Assembly (NCBI GenBank): GCA_018895235.1
Contig: JAHIOM010000015.1
Span: 1 to 44,740 of the forward strand
Origin: Patescibacteria group bacterium
GTDB lineage: Bacteria; Patescibacteriota; Minisyncoccia; Minisyncoccales; Staskawiczbacteraceae
Reading direction: 5' to 3'
DNA: 44,740 bases
Shown here: positions 31,876-40,162 of the stretch, in pieces
Layout of the letters: each line of letters opens with the position of its first letter
Numbering within the stretch: position 1 is the first letter of the stretch
Position numbers and translations under genes: made by a program
The notes under the pieces: model-generated
Told to the model about the DNA's origin: nothing
What the model saw: the letters and a program-made list of their open reading frames with translations, nothing else
Databases searched by the model: none

Positions 31876-32011
31876 GCAAGGCATTAGTCCTAAAAGTAAA
31901 TCTCGCAGGCGATTTTGCATGGTTCGCCTTCGGCGAAAAATCGCCGAGAGCTTAAGACGCGAAACCACGCTGGGGTTTCGACGTGTGGTACTTTTGGGAC
32001 TAATGCCGAGC
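31876..32011 (+). repeat. E-family structured element, long copy E4 (clearest copy)
   Basis: Outer stem GGCATTAGTCCTAAAAGTA with TACTTTTGGGACTAATGCC, one U-G on the plus strand. Hairpin 1: CTC/GAG, bulged GCA, GGCGATTTT/AAAATCGCC, loop GCATGGTT opposite a single A, then CGCC-ttc-GGCG. Hairpin 2: CGAAACC/GGTTTCG with bulged A and CGCTGG at 31968-31973. Linker GAACCA (31858-31863) complements TGGTTC (31920-31925). Downstream of fusA. Confidence 0.88.
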
Positions 32012-32025
32012 GCAATTCCCGAACG

Positions 32026-34101
32026 CTATTTCCTCTTTCCCTCCATAATCTCCCTTGCTATATTCTCTGGCACTTTTCCATAATGGTCAAATTCCATAGT
32101 AAATGTTGCTCGGCCTTCAGTTAAAGAGCGGAGGCCGGTTGCATAGCCGAACATTTCAGCCAAAGGTACCTGGGAATCAATCACTTTCATACCCACTCTT
32201 TCTTTTGTCTCTAATATTTTACCCCGCCTTGAATTCAAATCAGATATTACCTGGCCGAAGAAATCTTCCGGGCTCACAATCTCTGTTTTCATAATAGGTT
32301 CCAATAAAACTGTCTTTGCCCTTTTGACAGCGGATTGAAAAGCCATAGAGCCGGCAATCTTAAAAGCAAATTCTGAAGAATCAACTTCGTGAAAACTTCC
32401 ATCGTACAAAGTAACCTTAACATCTACAAAAGGATAACCGGCCAACACGCCTTTATCTGCCGCCTCTTTTATGCCTTTTTGGACTGCTGGAATGAATTCT
32501 TTAGGAATAATTCCTCCTTTTATCTCGTCAACAAATTCAAAACCAGTCCCCCTTTCCTTCGGTTCAACCCTAAGCCAAACATGGCCATATTGCCCCTTGC
32601 CTCCCGACTGTCTCACATATTTTCCTTCTGCTTCGGCTTCGCCTAAAATGGTTTCTTTATAAGCAACTTGGGGTCTGCCGTAATTGGCGTCTACTTTGAA
32701 TTCCCTTCTAAGCCTGTCGGCAATAATATCTAGGTGCAACTCCCCCATCCCGGATATAATTGTTTCTCCTGTTTCCTGGTCTTCTTTTATTCTGAATGTC
32801 GGATCTTCATCAGATAATTTTCTCAAAGAAACAATCAATTTTTCCTGGTCTGCTGTTGTTTTTGGTTCAACCCTAATCCCAATTACTGGTTCTGGGAACA
32901 CAATCTTTTCTAAAACTATGGGATTGTCCTTGTCACAAAGAGTATTGCCTGTGCCTGTATTTTTCAGGCCGACAGTTGCTCCTATTTCCCCAGTATATAA
33001 TACATCTAATTCCTGGCGCGAATTCGCATGCATTCTTAAAATTCTGCTGATTCTCTCCTGCTCGCCGGTAGTTGAGTTTAAAACATAAGATCCTTTGTTT
33101 AAAACGCCGGAGTAAATTCTAAAATAAGTTAGAGTTCCTACATAAGGATCGGAGGCAACTTTAAAAACCAAAGCTGAAAACGGTTCTTTATCATCCGGTT
33201 TTCTGGTAATTGCTTTGCCGGTTTTCATATCTGTCCCATCAACCGGAGGCAAATCTACGGGTGAAGGCAAATAATCAACAATCGCGTCAAGAACCGGCTG
33301 CACCCCTTTATTTTTTAAAGCTGAACCGCAAAAAACCGGCACCAGCTTATATTCAAGGCAGCCTTTTCTTAGTGCGTTTTTTAATTCCTGAACAGTAATT
33401 TCCTTTTTTTCTAAAAACTTTTCTACCAGTATATGGTCTTCGCCAGCTATTTTTTCTACTAATTTTTGGCGATAAGTTTCCGCTTTTTCTTTAAATTCTG
33501 CCGGAATGTCTTTTAAAACAACTTTCTCGCCCTTATCTCCCTCAAAATAAACTGCCTTCATTTCGAATAAATCAATAACGCCCTGAAATTTGTCTTCTTC
33601 CCCCATTGATAATTGAACCGGCACAGCATAGGGGGTAAGTTTGTCATAAATTGATTGAAGGCTATTTTCAAAAGAGGCTCCCATTCTATCCAGTTTATTT
33701 ATAAAACAAACCCTGGGAATTTTGTAACGATCCGCCTGCCGCCAGACGGTTTCTGATTGGGGTTCTACTCCGGCAACACCGTCGAAAACAACAACCGCTC
33801 CGTCTAAAACCCTTAAAGATCTTTGAACTTCGGCGGTGAAATCAATGTGGCCGGGCGTATCAATAAGATTTATTTGATGATCTCTCCAGAAAAGGGTTGT
33901 CGCAGCCGAGGTAATGGTTATACCTCTTTCTTTTTCCTGGTCCATCCAATCCATTACTGCCTCTCCTTCATGAACCTCACCTATTTTGTGGGAAATTCCT
34001 GTATAAAAAAGCAGCCGCTCGCTTACAGTGGTTTTGCCTGCATCAATATGGGCAATAATGCCTATATTTCTAAGTTTTTCAACAAGATAAGGTCTGGTCA
34101 T
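32026..34101 (-). CDS. fusA: Elongation factor G
   Basis: Translocase GTPase that also works with RRF in recycling. G1 AHIDAGKT at 17-24, G3 DTPGHIDF, G4 NKLD, then domains II-V with [20 protein letters not shown] and [16 protein letters not shown] at the end. 691 aa, normal. Twelve nt after rpsG, in the standard str order. Element E4 lies just past its stop. Confidence 0.98.
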   Translation of the reverse strand: MTRPYLVEKLRNIGIIAHIDAGKTTVSERLLFYTGISHKIGEVHEGEAVMDWMDQEKERGITITSAATTLFWRDHQINLIDTPGHIDFTAEVQRSLRVLDGAVVVFDGVAGVEPQSETVWRQADRYKIPRVCFINKLDRMGASFENSLQSIYDKLTPYAVPVQLSMGEEDKFQGVIDLFEMKAVYFEGDKGEKVVLKDIPAEFKEKAETYRQKLVEKIAGEDHILVEKFLEKKEITVQELKNALRKGCLEYKLVPVFCGSALKNKGVQPVLDAIVDYLPSPVDLPPVDGTDMKTGKAITRKPDDKEPFSALVFKVASDPYVGTLTYFRIYSGVLNKGSYVLNSTTGEQERISRILRMHANSRQELDVLYTGEIGATVGLKNTGTGNTLCDKDNPIVLEKIVFPEPVIGIRVEPKTTADQEKLIVSLRKLSDEDPTFRIKEDQETGETIISGMGELHLDIIADRLRREFKVDANYGRPQVAYKETILGEAEAEGKYVRQSGGKGQYGHVWLRVEPKERGTGFEFVDEIKGGIIPKEFIPAVQKGIKEAADKGVLAGYPFVDVKVTLYDGSFHEVDSSEFAFKIAGSMAFQSAVKRAKTVLLEPIMKTEIVSPEDFFGQVISDLNSRRGKILETKERVGMKVIDSQVPLAEMFGYATGLRSLTEGRATFTMEFDHYGKVPENIAREIMEGKRK

Positions 34102-34112
34102 ATTTTTACAAT

Positions 34113-34574
34113 CTAACGGGCGAAACGAGCAAAAGCCTTGTTTGCTTCCGCCATTCTATGCGTATCGTTTTTCTTTTTAATTGCTACGCCAGTGTTATTA
34201 GCCGCATCAATAATTTCCTGGCTTAGTTTCTCTGACATTGGTTTTCCTTTTTTTGCTCTAGCCCCATTAAGTATCCATCTTATAGCTAAAGCTAATTTCT
34301 TTTCCCCCTTGATCTCAACTGGAACTTGATAGGTGGCCCCGCCTATCCTTTTTGGACGCACCTCTAAAAGCGGCGAAGCATTGTCTATCGCTTGTCTGAA
34401 AACTTCTAAGGGTTCTTTTTTTGTTTTTTCTTTTATAATATCAAAAGCGTTGTAAACTAATTTTTGGGCAATAAGTTTTTTGCCTTTCTTCATTACTTTG
34501 TTTATAAATTGAGCAACAACCACGTCATTATACAATCTGTCCGGTTCAATTATATGTTTTTTAAATCTTTTCAT
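34113..34574 (-). CDS. rpsG: Ribosomal protein uS7
   Basis: 30S head assembly protein and str-operon regulator in other bacteria. [40 protein letters not shown], and [18 protein letters not shown] at the end. 153 aa. Separated from rpsL by element E5 rather than the usual short gap. Confidence 0.97.
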   Translation of the reverse strand: MKRFKKHIIEPDRLYNDVVVAQFINKVMKKGKKLIAQKLVYNAFDIIKEKTKKEPLEVFRQAIDNASPLLEVRPKRIGGATYQVPVEIKGEKKLALAIRWILNGARAKKGKPMSEKLSQEIIDAANNTGVAIKKKNDTHRMAEANKAFARFAR

Positions 34575-34624
34575 CGAAATTTAAAATAATAAATTTAAAA
34601 TTATTTAGTTCGTTATTATATAAA

Positions 34625-34760
34625 GTGAGGCAACATATCTTTCGTTGTAATTCGGAACGAATTTGCTTGGTTTCTGCTCGAGGCGGAAAAATTCGCGAGT
34701 ACATTAGCGAGTTTTATCGCTGGAGGAAAACTCGCGGCAACGAAAGATATGTTGCCGAGC
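34625..34760 (+). repeat. E-family structured element, long copy E5
   Basis: Outer stem GGCAACATATCTTTCGTTG with its perfect complement (34629-34647, 34738-34756), base GT-GA / GA-GC. Hairpin 1 loop GCTTGGTT at 34665-34672 over TCTGC/GCGGA (one U-G on the plus strand). Hairpin 2 GAGTTTT ... AAAACTC with CGCTGG at 34718-34723. It shares CGAGTA-n-ATTAG between hairpins with E3. No linker complementary to the loop is seen. Two nt after the rpsL stop. Confidence 0.84.
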
Positions 34761-34762
34761 AA

Positions 34763-35179
34763 TTACTTTTTCTCTTTCTTTGTGCCGTATTTGCTTCTTC
34801 CTCTTTTTCTTCCCTCTACGCCGCCTGTATCTAAAACCCCCCTTACAATGTGATATCTTACGCCGGGCAAATCTTTAACTCTGCCGCCGCGGATTAAAAC
34901 TACGGAGTGTTCTTGCAAATTATGTCCTTCACCGGGGATATAAGCGGTTACTTCCATGCCGTTGGAAAGTTTAACTCTGGCGACTTTTCTTAAAGCAGAA
35001 TTCGGCTTTTTAGGAGTAGTGGTAAAAACCTTAACGCAAACTCCTCTTTTAAATGGCGCAGGATAGTAGGTCGGCCGGTTTTTTAAAACATTGAAACCAA
35101 ACTCAAGCGCCGGCATCTTTGTGCGCTTTTTTGATTTCTTTCTTGGTTTTTTAATAAGTTGATGGATAGTCGGACACAT
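34763..35179 (-). CDS. rpsL: Ribosomal protein uS12
   Basis: Decoding-centre protein. [60 protein letters not shown] and [20 protein letters not shown]. Both Lys residues linked to streptomycin response (in KKPNSA and RVKDLPG) are wild-type. 138 aa. First gene of the str operon, with a promoter at 35208-35236. Confidence 0.98.
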   Translation of the reverse strand: MCPTIHQLIKKPRKKSKKRTKMPALEFGFNVLKNRPTYYPAPFKRGVCVKVFTTTPKKPNSALRKVARVKLSNGMEVTAYIPGEGHNLQEHSVVLIRGGRVKDLPGVRYHIVRGVLDTGGVEGRKRGRSKYGTKKEKK

Positions 35180-35207
35180 AATTTAAAATTTTGCGAATAC
35201 AAAAAGT

Positions 35208-35236
35208 ATTTTAACAAATAGATTATAAATCGTCAA
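35208..35236 (-). promoter_or_regulatory. Promoter for the rpsL (str) operon
   Basis: TTGACG, 17 nt, TAAAAT on the minus strand. Predicted start near 35201, about 22 nt before the rpsL ATG. Probably the main promoter of the block. Confidence 0.78.
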
Positions 35237-35267
35237 TAGAATGTGGGCGCTGGATTCGAATCATAGC

Positions 35268-35882
35268 TTAAAACGGAGGCTGCGTTCCAGTGAACAAAAC
35301 ATAAAGCGGCCCGACTATAAATTGAAAACCGACAAAACTCATAAAAAGAATCACGGCAAATATTAATAAAAGGCTATTCTTAAGAAAGATTGTTTTAAAT
35401 TTTTCCAGGCGGGGAAAAGAGAAAAGGATGTGTGAACCATCAAGAGGAGGAATGGGCATCAAGTTAAATACGCCAAGAATAAGATTTATCCAGACAAAAA
35501 AACTGAGAAAAAAAAGCAGGCCAAAATTAGTAATCACAAAAAACCGCAGGAAAAGTCCAACTATTAAAGCAACAACAAAATTGGAGCCTGGCCCGGCAAG
35601 AGCAACCAATAATTCTCCCCTTCTTCGGTTTTTAAGATTATAGGGATTAAAAGGAACGGGCTTGCCCCAGCCAATGCCGATAAAAAAAAGCAAAAGCGTT
35701 CCAACAGGGTCAAGGTGAGCAAACGGATTAATAGTCAAACGCCCCTGGTTTTTAGCAGTAGGGTCTCCTAAAGAATAAGCCATCTGAGCATGGGAATATT
35801 CGTGAATACCCAAAGCCAGCAGAATTGAAACCACCACTATTAAAAACAATAACGGGTCTGAAAAAAGTAATTGGACGAGCAT
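35268..35882 (-). CDS. Small site-2 protease family protein (M50)
   Basis: Integral membrane zinc protease of the minimal S2P type with no PDZ. HEYSH at residues 27-31 is the zinc site, in a hydrophobic N-terminal helix. GDPTAKNQGRLTINPFAHLD and GWGKPVPFNP are family loops. NLMPIPPLDGSHIL near 143-156 holds the third ligand. 204 aa, about five to six membrane segments. Substrate unknown. Confidence 0.92.
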   Translation of the reverse strand: MLVQLLFSDPLLFLIVVVSILLALGIHEYSHAQMAYSLGDPTAKNQGRLTINPFAHLDPVGTLLLFFIGIGWGKPVPFNPYNLKNRRRGELLVALAGPGSNFVVALIVGLFLRFFVITNFGLLFFLSFFVWINLILGVFNLMPIPPLDGSHILFSFPRLEKFKTIFLKNSLLLIFAVILFMSFVGFQFIVGPLYVLFTGTQPPF

Positions 35883-35936
35883 AATAGAATTTTTAAAACC
35901 GTCAATAATGTTTTAATATTTCCAGTATACATAATA

Positions 35937-35965
35937 TTGCAAAAAAATGAAAGTTGGTTTAGAAT
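35937..35965 (+). promoter_or_regulatory. Promoter for rpmB
   Basis: TTGCAA, 17 nt, TAGAAT on the plus strand. Predicted start near 35972, leader about 21 nt. It may also serve the tRNA-Pro gene downstream. Confidence 0.65.
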
Positions 35966-35992
35966 GAGTATTATACAAAAAAATAAACTTTT

Positions 35993-36217
35993 ATGGCAAA
36001 AACTTGTACTATTTGCAACAAAACATCAACAGTGGTCTGGAAATTAAGAAAACTCCGCGGTAAATATAATCCAACTACAAAAAAAAGAAAATATCCCAAT
36101 CTGCAATGGGTAGTTATCCCTATTGGAATAAAATATCCAAAAAAAGCTAAACCCTTCCGCGGCAAGCGCGTTTTAGCTTGTACAAAATGTATAAAAGCCC
36201 TTGCTAAGAATAAATAA
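35993..36217 (+). CDS. rpmB: Ribosomal protein bL28
   Basis: 50S protein. MAKTCTICNKTSTVVWKLRK at the start with Cys5/Cys8, and GKRVLACTKCIKALAKNK at the end with Cys63/Cys66, giving a zinc-binding bL28. KKRKYPNLQWVVIPIG corresponds to the usual RRxxPNLQ segment. 74 aa. Directly upstream of tRNA-Pro, 3-nt gap. Confidence 0.93.
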   Translation: MAKTCTICNKTSTVVWKLRKLRGKYNPTTKKRKYPNLQWVVIPIGIKYPKKAKPFRGKRVLACTKCIKALAKNK

Positions 36218-36220
36218 TCG

Positions 36221-36301
36221 CGGGGTGTGGCCTAGTGGTTTAGGGCGCCAGCATGGGGTGCTGGAGACATTTCGCGGGTTCGAATCCCGCCACCCCGACC
36301 A
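36221..36301 (+). tRNA. tRNA-Pro(GGG), CCA encoded
   Basis: Acceptor CGGGGTG (36221-36227) pairs with CACCCCG (36291-36297); C1-G72 is typical of bacterial tRNA-Pro. Anticodon stem CCAGC/GCTGG, loop ATGGGGT with anticodon GGG at 36255-36257. T arm GCGGG-TTCGAAT-CCCGC. The variable region is 9 nt, longer than the usual 5. Discriminator A and CCA are encoded (36298-36301). Confidence 0.95.
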
Positions 36302-36306
36302 AATTT

Positions 36307-37176
36307 ATGCGCTTAATTAAAATTACCTGCGTTTATTGTGGTAAAAAATTCTTCAGAGAATTTGGTCGAGTAAATGAAGCCAATAAGTTTAGTTGGAACC
36401 AATATTGTTCCAAAGAATGCCAAAATCAAGCCAAAGTTACAAGAATTGAACAGATATGCGCGAATCCTAATTGCAATAAAAAAGTATCTCGGCTATTAAA
36501 CCAATTTAAAAAATCCAAATCAGGCCATATTTTTTGTTCATCTTTTTGTGCAGCCGCTGTTAATAATTTGTCCAGACGTAAAACTAAAACTTGTTTTATT
36601 TGTAAAAAACAATTTTACGGCAAGACAAAATATTGCTCAAAATTTTGCTACCATAACTGGTTGAAATCCAAACCGAGAACAATAAGAATTACTAAGATTA
36701 AGATAATTAGCAGAATAAAAGAATTTTGCAGAAGAGAAGGGAGAATTCCTTTTAAAGAGGAGTTTCCGCATTATAATACGGCACAAAAACGATTCGGCTC
36801 TTGGAACAAAGCAATCGAGGCGGCGGGGTTTAAAACAAACCCAGTTCTGTTTGCTAAAAAACATATTGCTAACGACGGACACAAGTGCGACTCTCTTGCT
36901 GAAAAAATCATTGATGATTGGCTTAGTGCAAGAAGAATCAAACATAAAAGAGGAACACCATACCCGGAAAACAAAAAATTAACAGCTGATTTTGTTTTAA
37001 AAAATAATTGGGTAGAATTTTTCGGTTTAGCTGGTAAATTAAAAGAGTATGATAAACTTGTAAGGAGAAAACAAATACTATCTAAGAAACATAATCTTCA
37101 ATTGATAGAAATTTATCCGAAAGACTTGTTTCCACGGAATCGACTTTCCGAAATTATAAGAATTAAGAAAATATAA
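36307..37176 (+). CDS. Probable homing-type endonuclease: zinc fingers, HNH-repeat, PD-(D/E)XK-like domain
   Basis: Probable mobile-element nuclease of 289 aa. Three treble-clef-like zinc fingers: Cys8/11/34/38, Cys51/56/77/81 and Cys96/99/110/114. Next is a homing-endonuclease-associated repeat (IKEFCRREGRIPFKEEFPHY, then AQKRFGSWNKAIEAAGF). The C-terminus has an acidic catalytic pattern like DUF559/EDxHD/Vsr-type nucleases: SLAEKIIDDWL, TADFVL, WVEFFG. It starts 5 nt after the tRNA-Pro CCA; an in-frame ATG lies 54 nt upstream inside the tRNA, so 36307 is preferred. A 10-bp copy of the tRNA end follows the gene. Confidence 0.78.
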   Translation: MRLIKITCVYCGKKFFREFGRVNEANKFSWNQYCSKECQNQAKVTRIEQICANPNCNKKVSRLLNQFKKSKSGHIFCSSFCAAAVNNLSRRKTKTCFICKKQFYGKTKYCSKFCYHNWLKSKPRTIRITKIKIISRIKEFCRREGRIPFKEEFPHYNTAQKRFGSWNKAIEAAGFKTNPVLFAKKHIANDGHKCDSLAEKIIDDWLSARRIKHKRGTPYPENKKLTADFVLKNNWVEFFGLAGKLKEYDKLVRRKQILSKKHNLQLIEIYPKDLFPRNRLSEIIRIKKI

Positions 37177-37200
37177 AAATTGGGATACAACTCCCAGCAG

Positions 37201-37210
37201 CCCGACCAAA
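37201..37210 (+). repeat. 10-bp repeat of the tRNA-Pro 3' end
   Basis: CCCGACCAAA at 37201-37210 repeats 36294-36303, the last acceptor bases, CCA and the next two bases of tRNA-Pro. The two copies bracket the endonuclease gene, as attachment sites would. Short enough to be chance. Confidence 0.45.
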
Positions 37211-37247
37211 ATCAAAAACTCGCTTCAGTAAGCGAGTTTTTGATTTT
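37208..37247. terminator. Long bidirectional terminator
   Basis: AAAATCAAAAACTCGCTT-cagt-AAGCGAGTTTTTGATTTT, an 18-bp perfect stem between converging genes. Serves the endonuclease gene (+) and the small membrane protein gene (-). Confidence 0.88.
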
Positions 37248-37311
37248 TAAGTTGTTCAACCTTGCACAGCCGTTTTCTTTAATCAACCGACTGCAAAAAA
37301 CCAGCTATCAC

Positions 37312-37674
37312 CTAATAGGCAATCTTGTTAACCAGCAGTTCAAGGAGGTTCTTAACCTCTTCTTGGGCCTGGGCTTCGGTCTTGGATTCGGTGAACTTAT
37401 TCCATTGGTCAAGGATGTCTTCGTTGTTAATGTCTCTGACTGCGTTCTCAAGTTGGAGGCGGTCTTCAAAGGAAACCTCGGTTTCTGCTTTTAAGACCTT
37501 CCCAATGAATAGTTTGGTGAAACTGAGTACTTTCTCATTTTGTTGGTAAGTTCGAAGCAGGGACTCTGCAGCTTTGAGGTTCTGCAAAGAGACATAACAC
37601 TGGCTGGCAGAAAGAACGAGGCCGGCAGCTAAAACAACGATAATAATGATGGTGATGGTGCGTTGGTTGAACAT
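37312..37674 (-). CDS. Small membrane-anchored helical protein
   Basis: Not recognised. 120 aa with one N-terminal membrane segment (ITIIIIVVLAAGLVLSAS, about 7-24) and a mostly helical, charged exterior or periplasmic part (LRTYQQNEKVLSFTKLFIGK, DQWNKFTESKTEAQAQEEVK). It follows the large surface protein gene by 37 nt and probably shares its transcript, so it may work with that protein. Confidence 0.75.
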   Translation of the reverse strand: MFNQRTITIIIIVVLAAGLVLSASQCYVSLQNLKAAESLLRTYQQNEKVLSFTKLFIGKVLKAETEVSFEDRLQLENAVRDINNEDILDQWNKFTESKTEAQAQEEVKNLLELLVNKIAY

Positions 37675-37711
37675 ATTATTTTTAAATTTTAAATTTTAAT
37701 AAATTCTTTGG

Positions 37712-40123
37712 CTAAGCCAAGTTTTCTGTCAATTTTTTTGTTTTGAAATCACGATAAAAATTAAAGACGAGCAAAAGAATAACTATAGCCAAAAGGGCGG
37801 TTTTCCAATCAACGATTTTCAACCACCAATATTTTGTTTTTAACTCAATATTAACATGGACTCCCGAACCCTCTTTCACCTGGAACGGTTTTCCGTCGTA
37901 AATAAGATAGCCCGGCGCGATTACTCTAAGGTAATAATGGCCTTCTGGCACCAAGAACGAATAAACGCCTCTAACATCGGTTGTTTGGGGATTTTCCTGG
38001 TTATATTCTTTTGCCGACCACAATTCGTATTGTTTGGTCTCGGTGTTAAGCCAGTAAAGAGAAACAATCGCACCGTTAATGCGGGTTTCTTTGTCGCCGT
38101 CTTTTTCATAAATATATCCTTCAGGGTCAACGATAGTAATCATTCTGATGGCCTTAGGGTTTTCTGCTTCATCTTTATAATATATTACCGTAATAACCTC
38201 GTATTCCCCGTCAACCACGGGAGCTATAATACTGGCGGTGTAAATTCCGTCTCCATCCGGGTCTTTATATTCAAACTCCATTAGTACTAATTTATTTTCA
38301 ATTTCAATTGGTTTTTCTTGGGGACTTGCCCCCACACCAAAATTTGGTGTGGGGGTGAAAGCTAAATTTGGGTTGGCAAAAACCAAAGAAGCGGTTAATG
38401 ATTCAAGAGGAAGGTTAAAAGACAATGGTTTGGCTTTTTTAGATTTAAAAACGACATAACCTTTTATTAAAATTACCGGCCTGTCTGGTTTTACCACTAA
38501 TTCTAGGAGTTTCCCAGCAATAGTTGTAATTATTTGTTCTGGCTGACCTTTTTCAGTTAAAGAAAGTGTTATATTATAGTCAATCAACCCTCCCCCGCTT
38601 TTGGCAAAAACGATTTCAGTTGGAATTCTTGCTTTGGCTTGAGCCGTCAATCTGGCAATAGGAATACCCTTTGGCAAAGAAAATCTGCCCGGCTCAACTT
38701 CTGCTTCCGGCAATCCGACAACCTCAGTCAATCCCGGCAAAGTTATTTTAGTCCCTTTTAACTTCCCAATATCAGTAATCTTTGTAATGCCGACTTTTTC
38801 AAAGGTTCTTTCTAACTGAGGGAATTTTTTAGCTAAGGCCCTAATTTCTGTTGGCAGAGGTTCTAAAACAAAACTTTCAAGTTGTTTTTGTGGTAAAATT
38901 TTCCATTCTCCTTTAAGGGGTGACGGCGCCTTTTCTGGCACGGTGACAATCACTTCTGGGGTTGGAGTTTCGGGTAAGAAAATTTTAGGAATAAACGGTT
39001 TAAAAACCGTTTTCAGCCGGTCAATAACTTGGGTTATGGGAGGAGCGGGCGGTGTTGGTACTGCCTCAATTATTAAATCAATTGTTAGGGTTTTACCGAC
39101 ATTGCCCATTGCGTCCTCCGGGGTTAGGCGCAATTGATACGTGCCGCCGGAAAGTTTTCCTAAATTAATCCACCATTTTCCTTGTTCGTCCGTATAACCC
39201 AAACCATATTTATCTACCCAGTACAAAACAATCTTGGAATTCGGCTCGCAGACACCGGAAAGAATAATATCTTCATCAAAGTTATAGGAAGTTTTGGCGC
39301 CTGTTATTTCGATTACAGGCGGTTGGTTGTCAAAGATAATTGAACTGGAAAGAACTTCTGACGCTTGGCCGTATTGAGTATAAAACTTAACATAAACCCT
39401 CAAAGAAAGACCTATTGAGGGGAATATAAGATTTTTACAAATCTCTTCCTGACGACCGCATAGATCCCAGGGTTTTTGAGGATGGTAATCCTCTTGGACA
39501 GCGTCTTTAAAATCTGCTGTATTGGAAATCGCTATTCTTGCCGTATTATTGCCAACGTTAAACTTCAAAGTAACTATCTGGCTATTTGTAGTTGCTGCCC
39601 CGTTATTTATTAAAATTCTAAAAGGAGGGGTTGGCGCGCTGTAGGCCCCTGATGGCAGTCCTCCTCCGCCTCTGATGCTCACTGGTCGCCAATCGGTTTT
39701 AACTTCGCAGCCGCTGCAGTTAAAATTAATAGTGCCCACAACATCTCCTGTGGCTGCTCCGGTAAACTGGCCTTCGGAATTAATTGTTACCCCGCTGAAA
39801 TTTATCCATCCCGTGTTCTCGCCCCAAGCATAGCCGGAAAGCGTGCCTTCATTATTATTTGCCACTCCGCTGGTTGAAGGGTTTAAGTTTATCCAGCCGT
39901 AATTATCATTCCAAACATAACCGGTTAAAGCAGAATCAGTAATATGAACACTGCTTTGACCTGTATAAAAATTTATCCAGCCGATATTATCTGACCAAGC
40001 ATATTTATAATCATTATTAATAATGCCGTCGCTAGCAGATGCAAAAACAAAACCAGCTGTAGCCAATAAAATTATTGAAGTAAATAAAATTATACCTACT
40101 TTTGTGCCTACCTTAGCCATCAT
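37712..40123 (-). CDS. Large surface protein with GWIN repeats, Ig-like domain and C-terminal anchor
   Basis: Signal peptide-like N-terminus (VGIILFTSIILLATAGFVFASA). Three short repeats between residues 39 and 110: YAWSDNIGWINF, YVWNDNYGWINL, YAWGENTGWINF. An Ig-like domain with PPVIEITGAKTSYNFDEDII lies about 268-345. Then a Pro-rich linker and beta-rich domains. Near 680-765 is a carboxypeptidase-regulatory-like fold (GAIVSLYWLNTETKQYELWS; DVRGVYSFLVPEGHYYLRVI). A membrane helix (TALLAIVILLLVFNF) and a basic tail end it. 803 aa. Probably displayed on the cell surface; ligand unknown. Confidence 0.82.
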   Translation of the reverse strand: MMAKVGTKVGIILFTSIILLATAGFVFASASDGIINNDYKYAWSDNIGWINFYTGQSSVHITDSALTGYVWNDNYGWINLNPSTSGVANNNEGTLSGYAWGENTGWINFSGVTINSEGQFTGAATGDVVGTINFNCSGCEVKTDWRPVSIRGGGGLPSGAYSAPTPPFRILINNGAATTNSQIVTLKFNVGNNTARIAISNTADFKDAVQEDYHPQKPWDLCGRQEEICKNLIFPSIGLSLRVYVKFYTQYGQASEVLSSSIIFDNQPPVIEITGAKTSYNFDEDIILSGVCEPNSKIVLYWVDKYGLGYTDEQGKWWINLGKLSGGTYQLRLTPEDAMGNVGKTLTIDLIIEAVPTPPAPPITQVIDRLKTVFKPFIPKIFLPETPTPEVIVTVPEKAPSPLKGEWKILPQKQLESFVLEPLPTEIRALAKKFPQLERTFEKVGITKITDIGKLKGTKITLPGLTEVVGLPEAEVEPGRFSLPKGIPIARLTAQAKARIPTEIVFAKSGGGLIDYNITLSLTEKGQPEQIITTIAGKLLELVVKPDRPVILIKGYVVFKSKKAKPLSFNLPLESLTASLVFANPNLAFTPTPNFGVGASPQEKPIEIENKLVLMEFEYKDPDGDGIYTASIIAPVVDGEYEVITVIYYKDEAENPKAIRMITIVDPEGYIYEKDGDKETRINGAIVSLYWLNTETKQYELWSAKEYNQENPQTTDVRGVYSFLVPEGHYYLRVIAPGYLIYDGKPFQVKEGSGVHVNIELKTKYWWLKIVDWKTALLAIVILLLVFNFYRDFKTKKLTENLA

Positions 40124-40137
40124 TTATATTATTTCTT

Positions 40138-40158
40138 AGGGGACACCCTGTGTCCCCT
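40138..40158. repeat. Perfect 9-bp hairpin between the Wzy-like and surface-protein genes
   Basis: AGGGGACAC-cct-GTGTCCCCT. A T-run follows only on the plus strand, so it is not a normal terminator for the minus-strand genes. Possibly a processing or stability hairpin. Confidence 0.6.
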
Positions 40159-40162
40159 ATTT

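Noticed and set aside
13509-34760. E, S, H and Y repeats as a CRISPR array
   Set aside because: Copies are far apart, have no regular spacing or unique spacers, and differ in sequence while keeping secondary structure.
13509-34760. E and H elements as ordinary intrinsic terminators
   Set aside because: None has a U-run after the stem on the transcribed strand, and several lie inside operons whose downstream genes must be expressed.
35240-35268. A second tRNA-like fragment (ggattcgaatc) upstream of the rpsL promoter
   Set aside because: The T stem pairs poorly and no other tRNA arms are present.
36265-36273. The 9-nt variable region of tRNA-Pro as a sign of a pseudogene or of tRNA-Ser/Leu
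   Set aside because: All four stems pair well, the anticodon is GGG, C1-G72 and the encoded CCA are intact; it is simply a longer variable loop.
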